This document shows positions 10,317 through 19,111 of a stretch of DNA of 48,845 bases, one piece after another. Each line of letters opens with the position of its first letter. The stretch's first letter is position 1. The stretch lies in the NCBI GenBank assembly GCA_964530115.1, contig CAZGYD010000006.1, positions 1 through 48,845 of the forward strand, read 5' to 3'. Below the pieces are notes generated by a model. That model was not told the DNA's origin, searched no databases, and was given only the letters and a program-made list of their open reading frames with translations. The position numbers and the translations under genes are program-made. Origin of the DNA: Fen-999 sp964530115. Its GTDB lineage: Bacteria; Pseudomonadota; Gammaproteobacteria; Burkholderiales; Rhodocyclaceae.

Positions 10317-11427
10317 TCTTCAGCCGTACTTCGGCGGCGGCGAGGTCTATACGGCTTTCCTGACGCGGGCGCTCGCCGCGCTCGGCGTCACGACCCGGCT
10401 CTTCGTCCATCCGGCCGCGGGCTTCTGGCGAAACCTCGATCTCCCGGCCGACACCGAGTTCGTGGCCGCGACGGGTCCGGCTGCCGTCGCGGCGGGGTTG
10501 GTCTTGCCTGCCGGCTGGCTGATCGGCCATGGCCCGCTGCCGCCCCCGCTGATCGATGCGGCGCGGAAGAAGGGTGCGCTCGTCACGGCGATCGCCCACA
10601 TGCCTGTGCAAGGCCGCGACCCGGCGGCGTTCGCCGGCCACGACCGCGTCTTCGCGGTCTCGGCCTGGGTACGGGACGGCCTGCGTGCCGCCGGCCTGCC
10701 GGCCTGGGACGAGCCGCTCTACGGCGTCGCCCAGCTCTCGCGCCCCGGCGGCGACGGCGTCATCCGGCGCACGAGTCGCTACGAGTGGGACCGCCGCAAG
10801 TTCCGCGACCGCGTGCTCTCCTGGATCGAACCCGCGTTCGAGGCGATCCGGCCGCATCCCTCGTACCGCCGGCGCCCCGGCCTCACGCTCGGCATCGTTT
10901 CGCGGCTGACGCCGATCAAGCAGTTCCCCGCGCTCTTCGCGCGGATCGCGCCGGCGCTCGCGCGCCACGCGAGCGTGAATCTCGAGATCTTCGGCAGCGG
11001 CGGCTACGCCTCGGTGCGTGATCTCTCGCGCGCGCTGCGGCCCGTCGCCGATCGCGTGCGCTTCTGGGGGCACCAGGCTGACGTGGCCTCGGTCTATGCC
11101 GGTATCGATTACCTGCTCACCGGCCTGCCGGAGAAGGAAGCGCTCGGCCTCAACGTGATCGAGGCGCAGGCCTGCGGCGTGCCCGTCATCGCGCCCGCCG
11201 CGCCGCCCTTCACGGAGACCGTGGCCGACGGCGTCACCGGCCATCTCTACCGCGACCCGCGTGAGGACGACGGCGCCGATTTCGACCGGCTGCTGACGGT
11301 GCTCGAAACGGCGCCGCGCCTCGATCCGCGTCGCGCGGTGGGCCATCTCGCCCGCTTCTCGTTCGAAGCCTTCGTCGGACGGCTGCGGCCGGTCATCGCC
11401 TGGGCCCGGTCGGAGCTCGGCGAATGA
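10297..11427 (+). CDS. Glycosyltransferase family 4
   Basis: A 376-aa GT-B enzyme. INLQPYFGGGEVYTAFLTRAL opens the acceptor half with the glycine-rich GGGE loop. SRLTPIKQFP near 201-210 opens the donor half, and PEKEALGLNVIEAQACGVPVI is the EX7E-like signature near 278-298. ATG 10297 is preceded by an AGAAAAAG stretch that can serve as ribosome site. The frame is open further upstream, but that part only shadows the ligase gene. Coupled by ATGA to the next GT9 gene. Likely an LPS core or O-antigen enzyme. Confidence 0.85.
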   Translation: MLATQINLQPYFGGGEVYTAFLTRALAALGVTTRLFVHPAAGFWRNLDLPADTEFVAATGPAAVAAGLVLPAGWLIGHGPLPPPLIDAARKKGALVTAIAHMPVQGRDPAAFAGHDRVFAVSAWVRDGLRAAGLPAWDEPLYGVAQLSRPGGDGVIRRTSRYEWDRRKFRDRVLSWIEPAFEAIRPHPSYRRRPGLTLGIVSRLTPIKQFPALFARIAPALARHASVNLEIFGSGGYASVRDLSRALRPVADRVRFWGHQADVASVYAGIDYLLTGLPEKEALGLNVIEAQACGVPVIAPAAPPFTETVADGVTGHLYRDPREDDGADFDRLLTVLETAPRLDPRRAVGHLARFSFEAFVGRLRPVIAWARSELGE

Positions 11428-12389
11428 AGATACTCGTCATCCGGCGCGACAACATCGGCGACCTGCTGTGCACGACGCCGCTCCTCGCCGCCTTGCGCGG
11501 CCGCTTCCCAGATGCCTGGATCGGCGTGCTCACCAATGCCTACGCCGCGCCCGTGCTCGCCGGCAATCCGCACATCGACAAGGTGTTGGCCTACGAGAAG
11601 GGCAAGCATGCCGCCTCGGTCGCCGGGCGCCTGCGTGCGCTCGGCCATCGCCTGGCGCTGATCGCCCGGCTGCGCCGGCTCGGCATCGATCTCGCGCTGC
11701 TGCCCGCCTCCGGTCATCAGGAGAGCGCCGAGCGCTTCGCCCGGCTCACGGGCGCCCGGCGCGTCATTCGCGCAGACGATGCTCCCACTGCCGGTCCGCA
11801 CGAAGTCGAGTCGGCCTTCCGCTGCGCGGCCGTGCTCGGCATCGACGGGCCGCCGCCGCCGATGACGCTCGTGGCCACCACGGCCACCGACGTGGCGATT
11901 CCGCCCGGCGCGGGGCCGCTGATCGGCCTGCACATCAGCGCCCGCAAGCCGCCGCAACGCTGGCCGGTCGAGCGGTTCGCCGAACTGGCGCGCAGGCTCC
12001 ACGAGCGTCACGACGCACGCTTCCTGCTCTTCTGGGCGCCCGGCAGCGCCGAGGACGCGAAGCATCCGGGCGACGATGAAAAGGCGGCGGCGCTGCTCGG
12101 GATGCTCCGGGACCTGCCCGTGACTGCCGTGCCGACGCAGCGGCTCGGCGAACTCATCTCCGGCCTCGCATCCTGCGACCAGGTCATCTGCAGCGATGGC
12201 GGCGCGATGCACGTGGCCGCCGCGCTGGGTAAGCCGATCGTCTGCTTCTTCGGCAATTCGGACGCCGCGCGCTGGCGCCCGTGGGGCGTCCGCCACGAAC
12301 TGCTCCAGCCCGAAAGCCGCGACGTGCGTGACATCACTGCGGCAGCGGCCTTCGCGGCCTGGGAACGCCTGATGCTTCAGTGCGCCTGA
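11424..12389 (+). CDS. Heptosyltransferase-like GT9 glycosyltransferase
   Basis: A 321-aa GT9 protein, the second in this cluster. The N-terminus MKILVIRRDNIGDLLCTTPLL carries the family GD motif. GLHISARKPPQRWP near 170-183 is the central nucleotide-sugar part, and SDGGAMHVAAALGKPIVCFFG near 257-277 is the C-terminal signature (the usual T of DTGP is replaced by G). It is the last gene of the plus-strand glycan cluster. Its stop lies inside the converging polA gene (13-bp overlap), leaving no room for a separate terminator. Confidence 0.85.
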   Translation: MKILVIRRDNIGDLLCTTPLLAALRGRFPDAWIGVLTNAYAAPVLAGNPHIDKVLAYEKGKHAASVAGRLRALGHRLALIARLRRLGIDLALLPASGHQESAERFARLTGARRVIRADDAPTAGPHEVESAFRCAAVLGIDGPPPPMTLVATTATDVAIPPGAGPLIGLHISARKPPQRWPVERFAELARRLHERHDARFLLFWAPGSAEDAKHPGDDEKAAALLGMLRDLPVTAVPTQRLGELISGLASCDQVICSDGGAMHVAAALGKPIVCFFGNSDAARWRPWGVRHELLQPESRDVRDITAAAAFAAWERLMLQCA

Positions 12390-15067
12390 TCCCAGTTCGG
12401 CCCGACGCCGACCTCGACCACGAGCGGCACCGAAAGCTGCGCCACGCCGCTCATGAGCCGGGGAAGCGCCTCACGGATCTCGGCCAGTTCACCGTCCGGC
12501 ACTTCGAGCACGAGTTCGTCGTGGACCTGGAGGACGAGCTTCGCGGCCGAGCCGCGTTCGTCGAGCCAGCGCTGCACGGCGATCATCGCCCGCTTGATCA
12601 GGTCCGCCGCCGTGCCCTGCATCGGCGCGTTGATCGCCGCGCGCTCCGCGGCCTGCCGGCGTCCTACGACGCCTGAGTTTATGTCGGGCAGCCAGAGCCG
12701 CCGGCCGAACACGGTCTCGACGTAGCCCTGCCCGCGCGCCTTGAGGCGTGTTTCCTCCATGTAGCGGGCGACACCGGGATAGCGGGCGAAATAGCGGTCC
12801 ATGTAGGCCTGGGCGGCGCTGCGCTCGAGGCCCAGTTCGCGCGCCAGGCCGAAAGCGCTCATGCCGTAGATGAGGCCGAAGTTGATGACCTTGGCGGCGC
12901 GGCGCTGGTCGGGCCCGACCTCGAGCGGCGTGACGCCGAAGATCTCCGCCGCGGTCGCGCGATGCACGTCCTCGCCCTTGGCGAAGGCTTCGAGGAGTCG
13001 CGCGTCGTTCGACAGGTGCGCCATGATCCTGAGTTCGATCTGCGAGTAGTCGGCGGAGACGATGGCGTGGCCGGCCGGCGCGACGAAGGCCGAGCGGATG
13101 CGCCGCCCCTCGGCGGTGCGGATCGGGATGTTCTGCAGGTTCGGATCCGAGCTGGCGAGCCGGCCGGTGACGGCCGTCGCCTGCGAGAAGCTGGTATGCA
13201 CGCGGCCCGTAGAAGGATTGACCATGCGCGGCAGCTTGTCGGTGTAGGTGCCCTTGAGCTTGGCGAGGCTGCGGTACTCGAGGATCTTCTTCGGCAGCGG
13301 GTAGTCCTCGGCGAGCTTTTCCAGCACTTCCTCGTCGGTCGAGGGCGCGCCGCCGGCGGTCTTCTTGATCACCGGCAGGCCGAGCCGGCCGAAGAGGATC
13401 TCGCCGATCTGCTTGCTCGAGTTGAGGTTGAACGGCTGGCCGGCGAGCGTCTGCGCCTCGGCCTCGAGCGCGAGCATCCGGCGGCCGAGTTCCTCGCTCT
13501 GCTGCGCCAGCGCGAAGACGTCGATGAGCACGCCGTGGCGCTCCATGCGGAAGAGCACCTCGGCGACGGGCAGTTCGATTTCGCGGTAGAGCCGTTCGAG
13601 CGTGGGCTCTGCGGCGAGCCGCGGCGCCAGCACCTCGTGCACGCGCAGCGTCAGGTCGGCGTCTTCGGCGGCGTATTCGGCGGCCTTGTCGATCGCCACC
13701 TCGGCGAAGGAGATGCGGTTCGCGCCCTTGCCGGTGACGTCGTCGTAACCGATGGAACTCACCCCGAGATGCCGCAGGGCGAGGTTGCCGAGCTCGTGCG
13801 GCTTGTCCGATTCGAGCACGTAGGACTCGAGCAGCGTGTCGTCGGCGATGCCGGCGAGCGCGATGCCGTGGTTGGCGAAGACGTGCCGGTCATACTTGGC
13901 GTGCTGGCCGACCTTTTTGTGCTGCGCCGATTCGAGCCACGGCCGGAGCCGTTCGAGGGCTTCGTCGAAACTCAGCTGTGGTGGCACGCCGGCGTACCGG
14001 TGGCCGAGCGGCAGATAGGCCGCCTGGCCTGGCGCCACGGCGAAGGAGATGCCGACGATGCGCGCCTGCATCGGATCGAGCGCCGTGGTCTCGGTGTCGA
14101 GCGCCGTCAGCGGCGCGGCCTCGATCTTCGCCAGCCAGCGGGTGAGCGCGGCTTCGTCGAGGATGGTCTCGTAGCCGTCGGTGGCGTTCTTCGCCGGCTC
14201 GACCGCTGCCGGCACCGGTGCCGCGGCCTGGACGTCCTTGAGCCAGGAGCGGAATTCGAGCCGGCCGTAGAGCTCGGCGAGCCGCGCCGCGTCGGGCGCA
14301 CGCGGCGCGAGGTCGCTGACTTGCACCGGCAGGTCGAGGTCGCAGGCGACGGTGAGGAGCCTGCGTCCGAGCGGCAGGAAATCCAGGTGCTTGCGCAGGT
14401 TCTCGCCGACGGCACCGCCGATCTCCGCGGCATGGGCGACGACGCCATCGAGCGAGCCGTACTGGGCGATCCACTTCGCCGCGGTCTTCGGCCCGACCTT
14501 GGCCACGCCCGGCACGTTGTCGACGGCATCACCGACGAGCGCCAGGTAATCCACGATACGCTCCGGCGGCACGCCGAACTTCTCCAGGACGCCCGCTTCG
14601 TCGAGCACCTCGCCGGTCATGGTGTTGATCAGCTTCACGTGGGCATTGACGAGCTGGGCGAGATCCTTGTCGCCGGTCGAGACGATGCAGTCGATCTGAG
14701 CTCCGGTCGCCTCGCGCGTCAGTGTGCCGATGACGTCGTCGGCCTCGACGCCGTCGATCGTCAGGAGCGGCCAGCCCGAAGCGGTGATGCACTCATGGAG
14801 CGGCGCGATCTGCACCGCGAGGTCCTCCGGCATCGGCGGCCGGTGGGCCTTGTATTCGGGATACCACTCGTCGCGGAAGGTCTTGCCCTTGGCGTCGAAC
14901 ACCACCGCCCGCCAATCTGCCTTATAGTCGGCTTCGAGCCGGCGCAGCATCGACAGCACGCCCTTGATCGCGCCGGTCGGAAAACCCTCGCGCGTGCGCA
15001 GGTCGGGCAGCGCGTGGAAGGCGCGATAGAGATAGGATGAGCCGTCGACGAGGAGCAGAAGAGGCAT
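12377..15067 (-). CDS. polA: DNA polymerase I
   Basis: Full-length Pol I, 896 aa, for Okazaki-fragment processing and repair. Residues 1-~290 are the 5' nuclease (LLLVDGSSYLYRAFHALP start). The proofreading domain is intact: DTETTAL near 325 and the EDADL aspartate motif near 460. The polymerase has motif A DYSQIELR near 672, motif B RRAAKVINFGLIYG near 721 and motif C VHDELVLEVP near 846. The start is ATG at 15067; an in-frame ATG at 15094 (MSGSLSFAL extension) has a better purine-rich stretch upstream and cannot be excluded. Either start overlaps the divergent LOG-family gene. A dispersed repeat is embedded at 12658-12680, coding NSGVVGRR. Confidence 0.96.
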   Translation of the reverse strand: MPLLLLVDGSSYLYRAFHALPDLRTREGFPTGAIKGVLSMLRRLEADYKADWRAVVFDAKGKTFRDEWYPEYKAHRPPMPEDLAVQIAPLHECITASGWPLLTIDGVEADDVIGTLTREATGAQIDCIVSTGDKDLAQLVNAHVKLINTMTGEVLDEAGVLEKFGVPPERIVDYLALVGDAVDNVPGVAKVGPKTAAKWIAQYGSLDGVVAHAAEIGGAVGENLRKHLDFLPLGRRLLTVACDLDLPVQVSDLAPRAPDAARLAELYGRLEFRSWLKDVQAAAPVPAAVEPAKNATDGYETILDEAALTRWLAKIEAAPLTALDTETTALDPMQARIVGISFAVAPGQAAYLPLGHRYAGVPPQLSFDEALERLRPWLESAQHKKVGQHAKYDRHVFANHGIALAGIADDTLLESYVLESDKPHELGNLALRHLGVSSIGYDDVTGKGANRISFAEVAIDKAAEYAAEDADLTLRVHEVLAPRLAAEPTLERLYREIELPVAEVLFRMERHGVLIDVFALAQQSEELGRRMLALEAEAQTLAGQPFNLNSSKQIGEILFGRLGLPVIKKTAGGAPSTDEEVLEKLAEDYPLPKKILEYRSLAKLKGTYTDKLPRMVNPSTGRVHTSFSQATAVTGRLASSDPNLQNIPIRTAEGRRIRSAFVAPAGHAIVSADYSQIELRIMAHLSNDARLLEAFAKGEDVHRATAAEIFGVTPLEVGPDQRRAAKVINFGLIYGMSAFGLARELGLERSAAQAYMDRYFARYPGVARYMEETRLKARGQGYVETVFGRRLWLPDINSGVVGRRQAAERAAINAPMQGTAADLIKRAMIAVQRWLDERGSAAKLVLQVHDELVLEVPDGELAEIREALPRLMSGVAQLSVPLVVEVGVGPNWDQAH
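12658..12680 (+). repeat. Dispersed 23-bp repeat, copy 3 (most diverged)
   Basis: 20 of 23 consensus positions match. It lies antisense within polA, just before the conserved RRQAAERAAINAPMQG block. The protein shows no length change there relative to remembered E. coli Pol I, so the motif seems fitted in by substitution rather than inserted. Confidence 0.65.
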
Positions 15068-15806
15068 GAGCGCGAAGGACAAGCTGCCGGACATCCCCGA
15101 CCCCTGGACGGTCGCGCCGGCGCAGATGGCCCAGACGGCGGCCCGCGAGGCATGGCGGGTGTTCGGCATTATGTCAGAGTTCGTCGAGGCGACCGAGCGG
15201 CTGGCCAACATCCAGCCGGCGGTCTCCTTCTTCGGCAGCGCGCGCGTCGGTGCCGACTCACCCTATTACCAGCTCACCGAAAAGATCGCGCGGCTCCTGT
15301 CCGACACCGGCTTCTCGGTCGTCTCGGGCGGCGGCCCCGGCGTCATGGAGGCGGCCAACAAGGGCGCCTTCGCCGGCAAGAGTGTCTCGGTCGGCCTCAA
15401 CATCCAGCTGCCGATGGAGCAGCAGGCCAACCGCTACCAGGACATCTCGCAGACCTTCCGGCACTTCTTCGCCCGCAAGTACATGTTCGTCAAGATCGCC
15501 GCGGCCTACGTGGTGCTGCCCGGCGGCTTTGGCACGCTCGACGAGCTGATGGAAGCGCTGACGCTGATCCAGACCGGCAAGTCGCCGAAGATCCCGCTGA
15601 TCCTCGTCGGCAGCGACTTCTGGGGCGGCCTGATCGACTGGTTCCGCGACCGGCTGGTCGCCGAGAAGATGATCAACCCGGAGGATGTCGACCTGATCAC
15701 GCTGATCGACGATCCCGAATGCGTCGTCGCCTCGATCTTCGAGCACTACCAGAGCCGCGGCTTCGCCCGTCGGGCCAAGGAGCACGAGCTGCTGCTCAAC
15801 CTCTGA
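15066..15806 (+). CDS. LOG family protein (TIGR00730, cytokinin riboside phosphohydrolase-like)
   Basis: A 246-aa Rossmann-fold protein. The family signature PGGFGTLDE near 152-160 and the upstream GGGPGVMEAANKGA near 89-102 form the phosphoribohydrolase site that cleaves nucleoside 5'-monophosphates to base plus ribose-5-phosphate. Bacterial members are also called lysine-decarboxylase-like, a historical misnomer. The ATG at 15066 has a good GAGGAGCAGAAGAGG stretch before it. That start shares two bases with the polA start on the other strand, so each promoter must lie inside the other gene. In-frame ATGs at 15126 and 15171 are alternatives that would remove the overlap. Confidence 0.88.
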   Translation: MSAKDKLPDIPDPWTVAPAQMAQTAAREAWRVFGIMSEFVEATERLANIQPAVSFFGSARVGADSPYYQLTEKIARLLSDTGFSVVSGGGPGVMEAANKGAFAGKSVSVGLNIQLPMEQQANRYQDISQTFRHFFARKYMFVKIAAAYVVLPGGFGTLDELMEALTLIQTGKSPKIPLILVGSDFWGGLIDWFRDRLVAEKMINPEDVDLITLIDDPECVVASIFEHYQSRGFARRAKEHELLLNL

Positions 15807-15823
15807 GCATGGCGGCCTGCTGC

Positions 15824-15829
15824 TAGAAT
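15824..15829 (+). promoter_or_regulatory. Possible -10 hexamer (TAGAAT) for the DUF2782 gene
   Basis: TAGAAT lies 24 bp before ATG 15853 in the short gap after the LOG gene. An AAAGGA ribosome site follows at 15842-15847. Confidence 0.4.
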
Positions 15830-15852
15830 GGCCGCATAGGCAAAGGATTCCC

Positions 15853-16197
15853 ATGTTCCGCCCCGCCCCTTTCTTCATCGTCGCCCTGTTCGCGGCCGCC
15901 GTGTTCCCGGCATCGGCCCAGGACCGCGCCGCGGACCGGCCCTCGCTGGCCGAGCCGCCACCCCCGCCGCCCGGCATCGCCGACCCGGCCCTGGAGCCGC
16001 AGGTGACCATCGTCAAGCGTGGCGAGGACAAGATCGAGGAGTACCGCGTCAAGGGCAGGCTCTACATGATGAAGGTCACGCCGCCGCACGGAAAACCCTA
16101 CTTCCTCGTCGACGAACAGGGCGACGGCAGCTGGACGCGGCGCGATGCCACCGAGACCGGCCTGCGCGTGCCCATGTGGGTCATCCTGAGCTTCTGA
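15853..16197 (+). CDS. DUF2782 periplasmic protein
   Basis: A 114-aa secreted protein. Residues 1-22 form a signal peptide ending FPASA before QDRAADRP. A proline run follows, then a compact domain with VTIVKRGEDKIEEYRVKGRLYMMKVTPP and YFLVDEQGDGSW, which matches DUF2782, a small beta-rich family of betaproteobacteria usually found near polA, as here. Function unknown. A clear AAAGGA ribosome site precedes the start. Confidence 0.8.
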   Translation: MFRPAPFFIVALFAAAVFPASAQDRAADRPSLAEPPPPPPGIADPALEPQVTIVKRGEDKIEEYRVKGRLYMMKVTPPHGKPYFLVDEQGDGSWTRRDATETGLRVPMWVILSF

Positions 16198-16231
16198 TCC
16201 CCGCCTTCACGCCAGTCCGATCCGCGCACCG

Positions 16232-16990
16232 ATGCAAGCCCGACGTCTTCCCGCCCGGCACGGCTTTCTCTGGCTGGTCGCCAGCCTGAGGCTGTTCCGC
16301 GCGAATCCGCCGCTGATCACCGCGCTGACCATGGCCTACCTGTTCCTGGTCGTCGTCGTGAACCTGCTGCCGCTCATCGGCCCGTTCCTGTTGCCCTTGG
16401 CGCTGCCGACGCTGATCGTCATCCTCGCCAATGGCTGCCGCGCCATCGAACGCGGCGGCGCGGTCGGCAGCGTCGTCCTGATGCACGGCGTGCAGAAGCG
16501 CCGCATCGAGCTGGTACGCCTGGGCGGGCTGCACCTGCTCGGTTCGATGCTGATCCTCGCCACGAACATGATCATCGAGGGCGGCCAGCTCTCGCTGCTT
16601 TCGCCCGGCAAGCCCGCGGACGAAGACGAAATGCTCGCCTCGATGGCACGGCTGCTCGTCGTCGCCATCCCGGTGATGACCGCCTTCTGGTTCGCGCCGC
16701 TGCTCACGGCCTGGGACGAGGTCGCGCCGCTCAAGTCCGTGTTCTTCAGCTTCGTCGCCAGTTGGCGCAACTGGCGCGCCTTCGCCGTATACGGCCTGAC
16801 CATCGGCGTCGTCGCCATCGTCCTGCCCGGCCTGCTGCTGATCGCCGCGGGCGCCGTTTCGGCGGCCGCGGTGAACATCATCTCCATCGCGCTCAAGATG
16901 CTGCTCTTTTTCGTCATGGCGCCGGTGCTCATGGCCAGCGTCTATATCAGCTACCAGGATGTCTTCCACGGTCCCGCCGACGAGGCATGA
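16232..16990 (+). CDS. BPSS1780-family inner-membrane protein
   Basis: A 252-aa polytopic protein with about six hydrophobic segments (for example ~35-70, 98-115, 140-158, 182-208 and 214-240). The GPFLLPLALPTLIVIL and PLLTAWDEVAPLKS blocks match the BPSS1780 membrane family of betaproteobacteria. Function unknown. It overlaps nadD by 32 bp and probably shares its transcript. Confidence 0.75.
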   Translation: MQARRLPARHGFLWLVASLRLFRANPPLITALTMAYLFLVVVVNLLPLIGPFLLPLALPTLIVILANGCRAIERGGAVGSVVLMHGVQKRRIELVRLGGLHLLGSMLILATNMIIEGGQLSLLSPGKPADEDEMLASMARLLVVAIPVMTAFWFAPLLTAWDEVAPLKSVFFSFVASWRNWRAFAVYGLTIGVVAIVLPGLLLIAAGAVSAAAVNIISIALKMLLFFVMAPVLMASVYISYQDVFHGPADEA

Positions 16991-17645
16991 TCCGCGCAAA
17001 GGCGCGCTCGGGATTCTCGGTGGCACCTTCGATCCGGTGCACAACGCCCACCTGCGTCTGGCCGAGGAGGCGATGCGCGAGCTTCGCCTCTCCGGCGTGC
17101 TCTGGATTCCCGCCGGCAGCCCGCGGCACCGCGCCGAACCGGCCGCCGGTGCCGAGCACCGGCTGGCCATGGTGCGTCTCGCCACCGAAAGCCATCCCGG
17201 CTGGCAGGTCGACGACGCCGAGATCGCTTCCGGCGAGCCGAGCTACACCGTTCCCACGCTCGAGCGGTTGCGCCGCATCCATGGTGAAACCCGGCCGCTG
17301 GTGCTCTTGATGGGCGCCGATGCCTTCCTCGGGCTGCCGACCTGGCACCGCTGGCGGGAGCTCTTCCGCCTCGCCCATGTCGCCATCGCCTCGCGGCCTG
17401 GCTTCGAACTCGCACCCGAACGGATGGCGCCCGAGCTCGCCGACGAATTCCGGCGACGGCGGCGGTCCGCCGCGACGGCGCTCGCGACCGTGCCCGCGGG
17501 CATCGTCTTCACTTTCCCGCTGGAGGCCGGCACCGTCTCGTCGACCGAGGTGCGCGCGAAGCTGCGGGCCGGCGCGGCCGTCGATCAATTGCTGCCCGCT
17601 GCGGTTCTCGACTATATTCGCCGGCATCACCTCTATTCGCGCTGA
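16959..17645 (+). CDS. nadD: Nicotinate-nucleotide adenylyltransferase
   Basis: NadD joins nicotinate mononucleotide and ATP to give deamido-NAD. The nucleotidyltransferase motif GGTFDPVHNAHLRL lies near 21-34, and the C-terminal SSTEVR near 194-199 is the second ATP-binding motif. Length 228 aa fits the family. The start ATG is 32 bp inside the preceding membrane gene; no later ATG keeps the GGTFDP strand. It opens the conserved nadD-rsfS-rlmH-maf-rng order. Confidence 0.95.
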   Translation: MSSTVPPTRHDPRKGALGILGGTFDPVHNAHLRLAEEAMRELRLSGVLWIPAGSPRHRAEPAAGAEHRLAMVRLATESHPGWQVDDAEIASGEPSYTVPTLERLRRIHGETRPLVLLMGADAFLGLPTWHRWRELFRLAHVAIASRPGFELAPERMAPELADEFRRRRRSAATALATVPAGIVFTFPLEAGTVSSTEVRAKLRAGAAVDQLLPAAVLDYIRRHHLYSR

Positions 17646-17646
17646 C

Positions 17647-18012
17647 ATGCAGACCGCCAAGCTCCAGAAGATCGCCGTCGCCGCCCTCGAGGACATCAAA
17701 GGCAAGGACATCGAAGTCATCAACACGACCAAACTCACCTCGCTCTTCGACCGCATCATCATCGCCAGCGCCGACTCGACGCGGCAGGTCAAGGCGCTGG
17801 CGCGCAACGTGCGCGAAAAGGTCGAGGAAGCGGGCGGCGAGGTCATCGGCGTCGAGGGCGAGGAATCCGGCGAATGGGTGCTCGTGGATCTCGGCAATGT
17901 CGTCGTCCATGTCATGCAGCCGGCGGTGCGCAGCTACTACAACCTCGAAGAACTCTGGAAGACACGGCCGAAACGCGCCGCGGCCAAGGCCGCGGCGGCG
18001 GAGGCAAAGTGA
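17647..18012 (+). CDS. rsfS: Ribosomal silencing factor RsfS
   Basis: A 121-aa RsfS/Iojap protein, which binds ribosomal protein uL14 on the large subunit and blocks subunit joining in stationary phase. The diagnostic KLTSLFDRIIIASADSTRQV stretch is near 29-48, and GEWVLVDLGNVVVHVM near 77-92. The C-terminal Lys/Ala tail is low complexity. It follows nadD by one base and is transcribed with it. Confidence 0.95.
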   Translation: MQTAKLQKIAVAALEDIKGKDIEVINTTKLTSLFDRIIIASADSTRQVKALARNVREKVEEAGGEVIGVEGEESGEWVLVDLGNVVVHVMQPAVRSYYNLEELWKTRPKRAAAKAAAAEAK

Positions 18013-18019
18013 GCCGCCG

Positions 18020-18490
18020 GTGAAGCTGGTGATCGCCGCAATCGGCCAGCGCATGCCGGCGTGGGTGGATGCGGCCTTCACCGACTACGCGAAGCGCATG
18101 CCGCGCGACCTGCCGGTCGAGCTCGTCGCCGTGAAGGCGGAGCCGCGCACCACGGGCAAGCCGGTCGCGGCGCTCCTGGCGGCCGAGGCCGAACGCCTGC
18201 GCGCCGCGCTGCCTGCACGTTGCCGACTGATCGCGCTCGACGAGCACGGCAGCGAAATCACGACGAAGTCCCTCTGCGCACGGCTCGAGGCCTGGATGCG
18301 CGAAGGCGACGACGTCGCCTTCCTGATCGGCGGCCCGGACGGGCTCGATGCCCGCCTCAAGGCCGGGGCGTCCGAATCGCTGCGCCTCTCGGGACTGACG
18401 CTGCCGCACGGCCTCGTCCGCGTCATGCTCGCCGAGGCGCTCTACCGGGCCGCAAGCCTCCTCAGGGGCCACCCCTACCACCGCGAATGA
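18020..18490 (+). CDS. rlmH: 23S rRNA pseudouridine-1915 N3-methyltransferase
   Basis: RlmH is a SPOUT methyltransferase acting on helix 69 of assembled 70S ribosomes. The protein of 156 aa is the normal size. FLIGGPDGL near 104-112 and the C-terminal LPHGLVRVMLAEALYRA through GHPYHRE form the trefoil-knot SAM site. The start is GTG at 18020, giving KLVIAAIGQRMPAW. It is seven bases after rsfS and overlaps maf by ATGA. Confidence 0.95.
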   Translation: MKLVIAAIGQRMPAWVDAAFTDYAKRMPRDLPVELVAVKAEPRTTGKPVAALLAAEAERLRAALPARCRLIALDEHGSEITTKSLCARLEAWMREGDDVAFLIGGPDGLDARLKAGASESLRLSGLTLPHGLVRVMLAEALYRAASLLRGHPYHRE

Positions 18491-19107
18491 CGACGAGAAT
18501 CCCGGATCGCATCTGGCTCGCCTCGCGCAGCCCACGGCGCCGTGAGCTGCTCGCGCAGATCGGCGTCCATTTCGAACTGCTGCTCTTTCGCGGCGGCGCC
18601 CGCGAGGACCCCGAGACCAACGAGGACGTCCGTCCCGGCGAGTCGCCGCAGGACTACGCCTGCCGCGTGGCGCGGGCCAAGGCGCGGCATGGCGCCCGAC
18701 TGTGCCGGCTGCGCGGCCTTCCGCATCGTCTGGTGCTTTCGGCCGACACCACGCTCGACGTCGACGGCGAAATCATCGGCAAGCCGCGCGACGAGGCCGA
18801 TGCCGCTGCCATCCTCCGACGGCTCTCCGGCCGCGGTCACCGCGTGCTCACCGCCGTGGCGGTCGCCCACGACGATCTCGTCGAGCACGTCCTGTCCGCG
18901 AGCGAAGTCCGCTTCCGCGCCCTTGGTGACGACGAGATCCAGCGCTACGTGCGCACCGGCGAGCCGATGGACAAGGCGGGCGCCTACGGCATCCAGGGCC
19001 GCGCGGCGATCTTCGTCGAAGAAATCCGCGGCTCGCATTCGGGCATCGTCGGCCTGCCGCTGTGCGAAACCGCGCTGCTGCTGCGGCGTTTCGGCTACCC
19101 TGTATGA
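18487..19107 (+). CDS. maf: Maf family nucleoside triphosphate pyrophosphatase
   Basis: A 206-aa Maf/Ham1-fold house-cleaning enzyme hydrolysing non-canonical or excess NTPs. LASRSPRRRELL near 11-22 and the catalytic-Asp block SADTTLDVDGEIIGKPRD near 84-101 are typical of the YhdE-type dTTP/UTP pyrophosphatase group. GAYGIQGRAA near 167-176 completes the site. Coupled to rlmH by ATGA and four bases ahead of rng. Confidence 0.92.
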   Translation: MTTRIPDRIWLASRSPRRRELLAQIGVHFELLLFRGGAREDPETNEDVRPGESPQDYACRVARAKARHGARLCRLRGLPHRLVLSADTTLDVDGEIIGKPRDEADAAAILRRLSGRGHRVLTAVAVAHDDLVEHVLSASEVRFRALGDDEIQRYVRTGEPMDKAGAYGIQGRAAIFVEEIRGSHSGIVGLPLCETALLLRRFGYPV

Positions 19108-19111
19108 GACC

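Noticed and set aside
10383..10405. GGCGTCACGACCCGGCT in a glycosyltransferase resembling the repeat
   Set aside because: Length of the first block is wrong and the GGCTGAGTTT block is missing.
12962..15040. 692-codon open frame antisense to polA
   Set aside because: Typical GC-rich antisense shadow of a real gene; composition is not protein-like and polA is certain.
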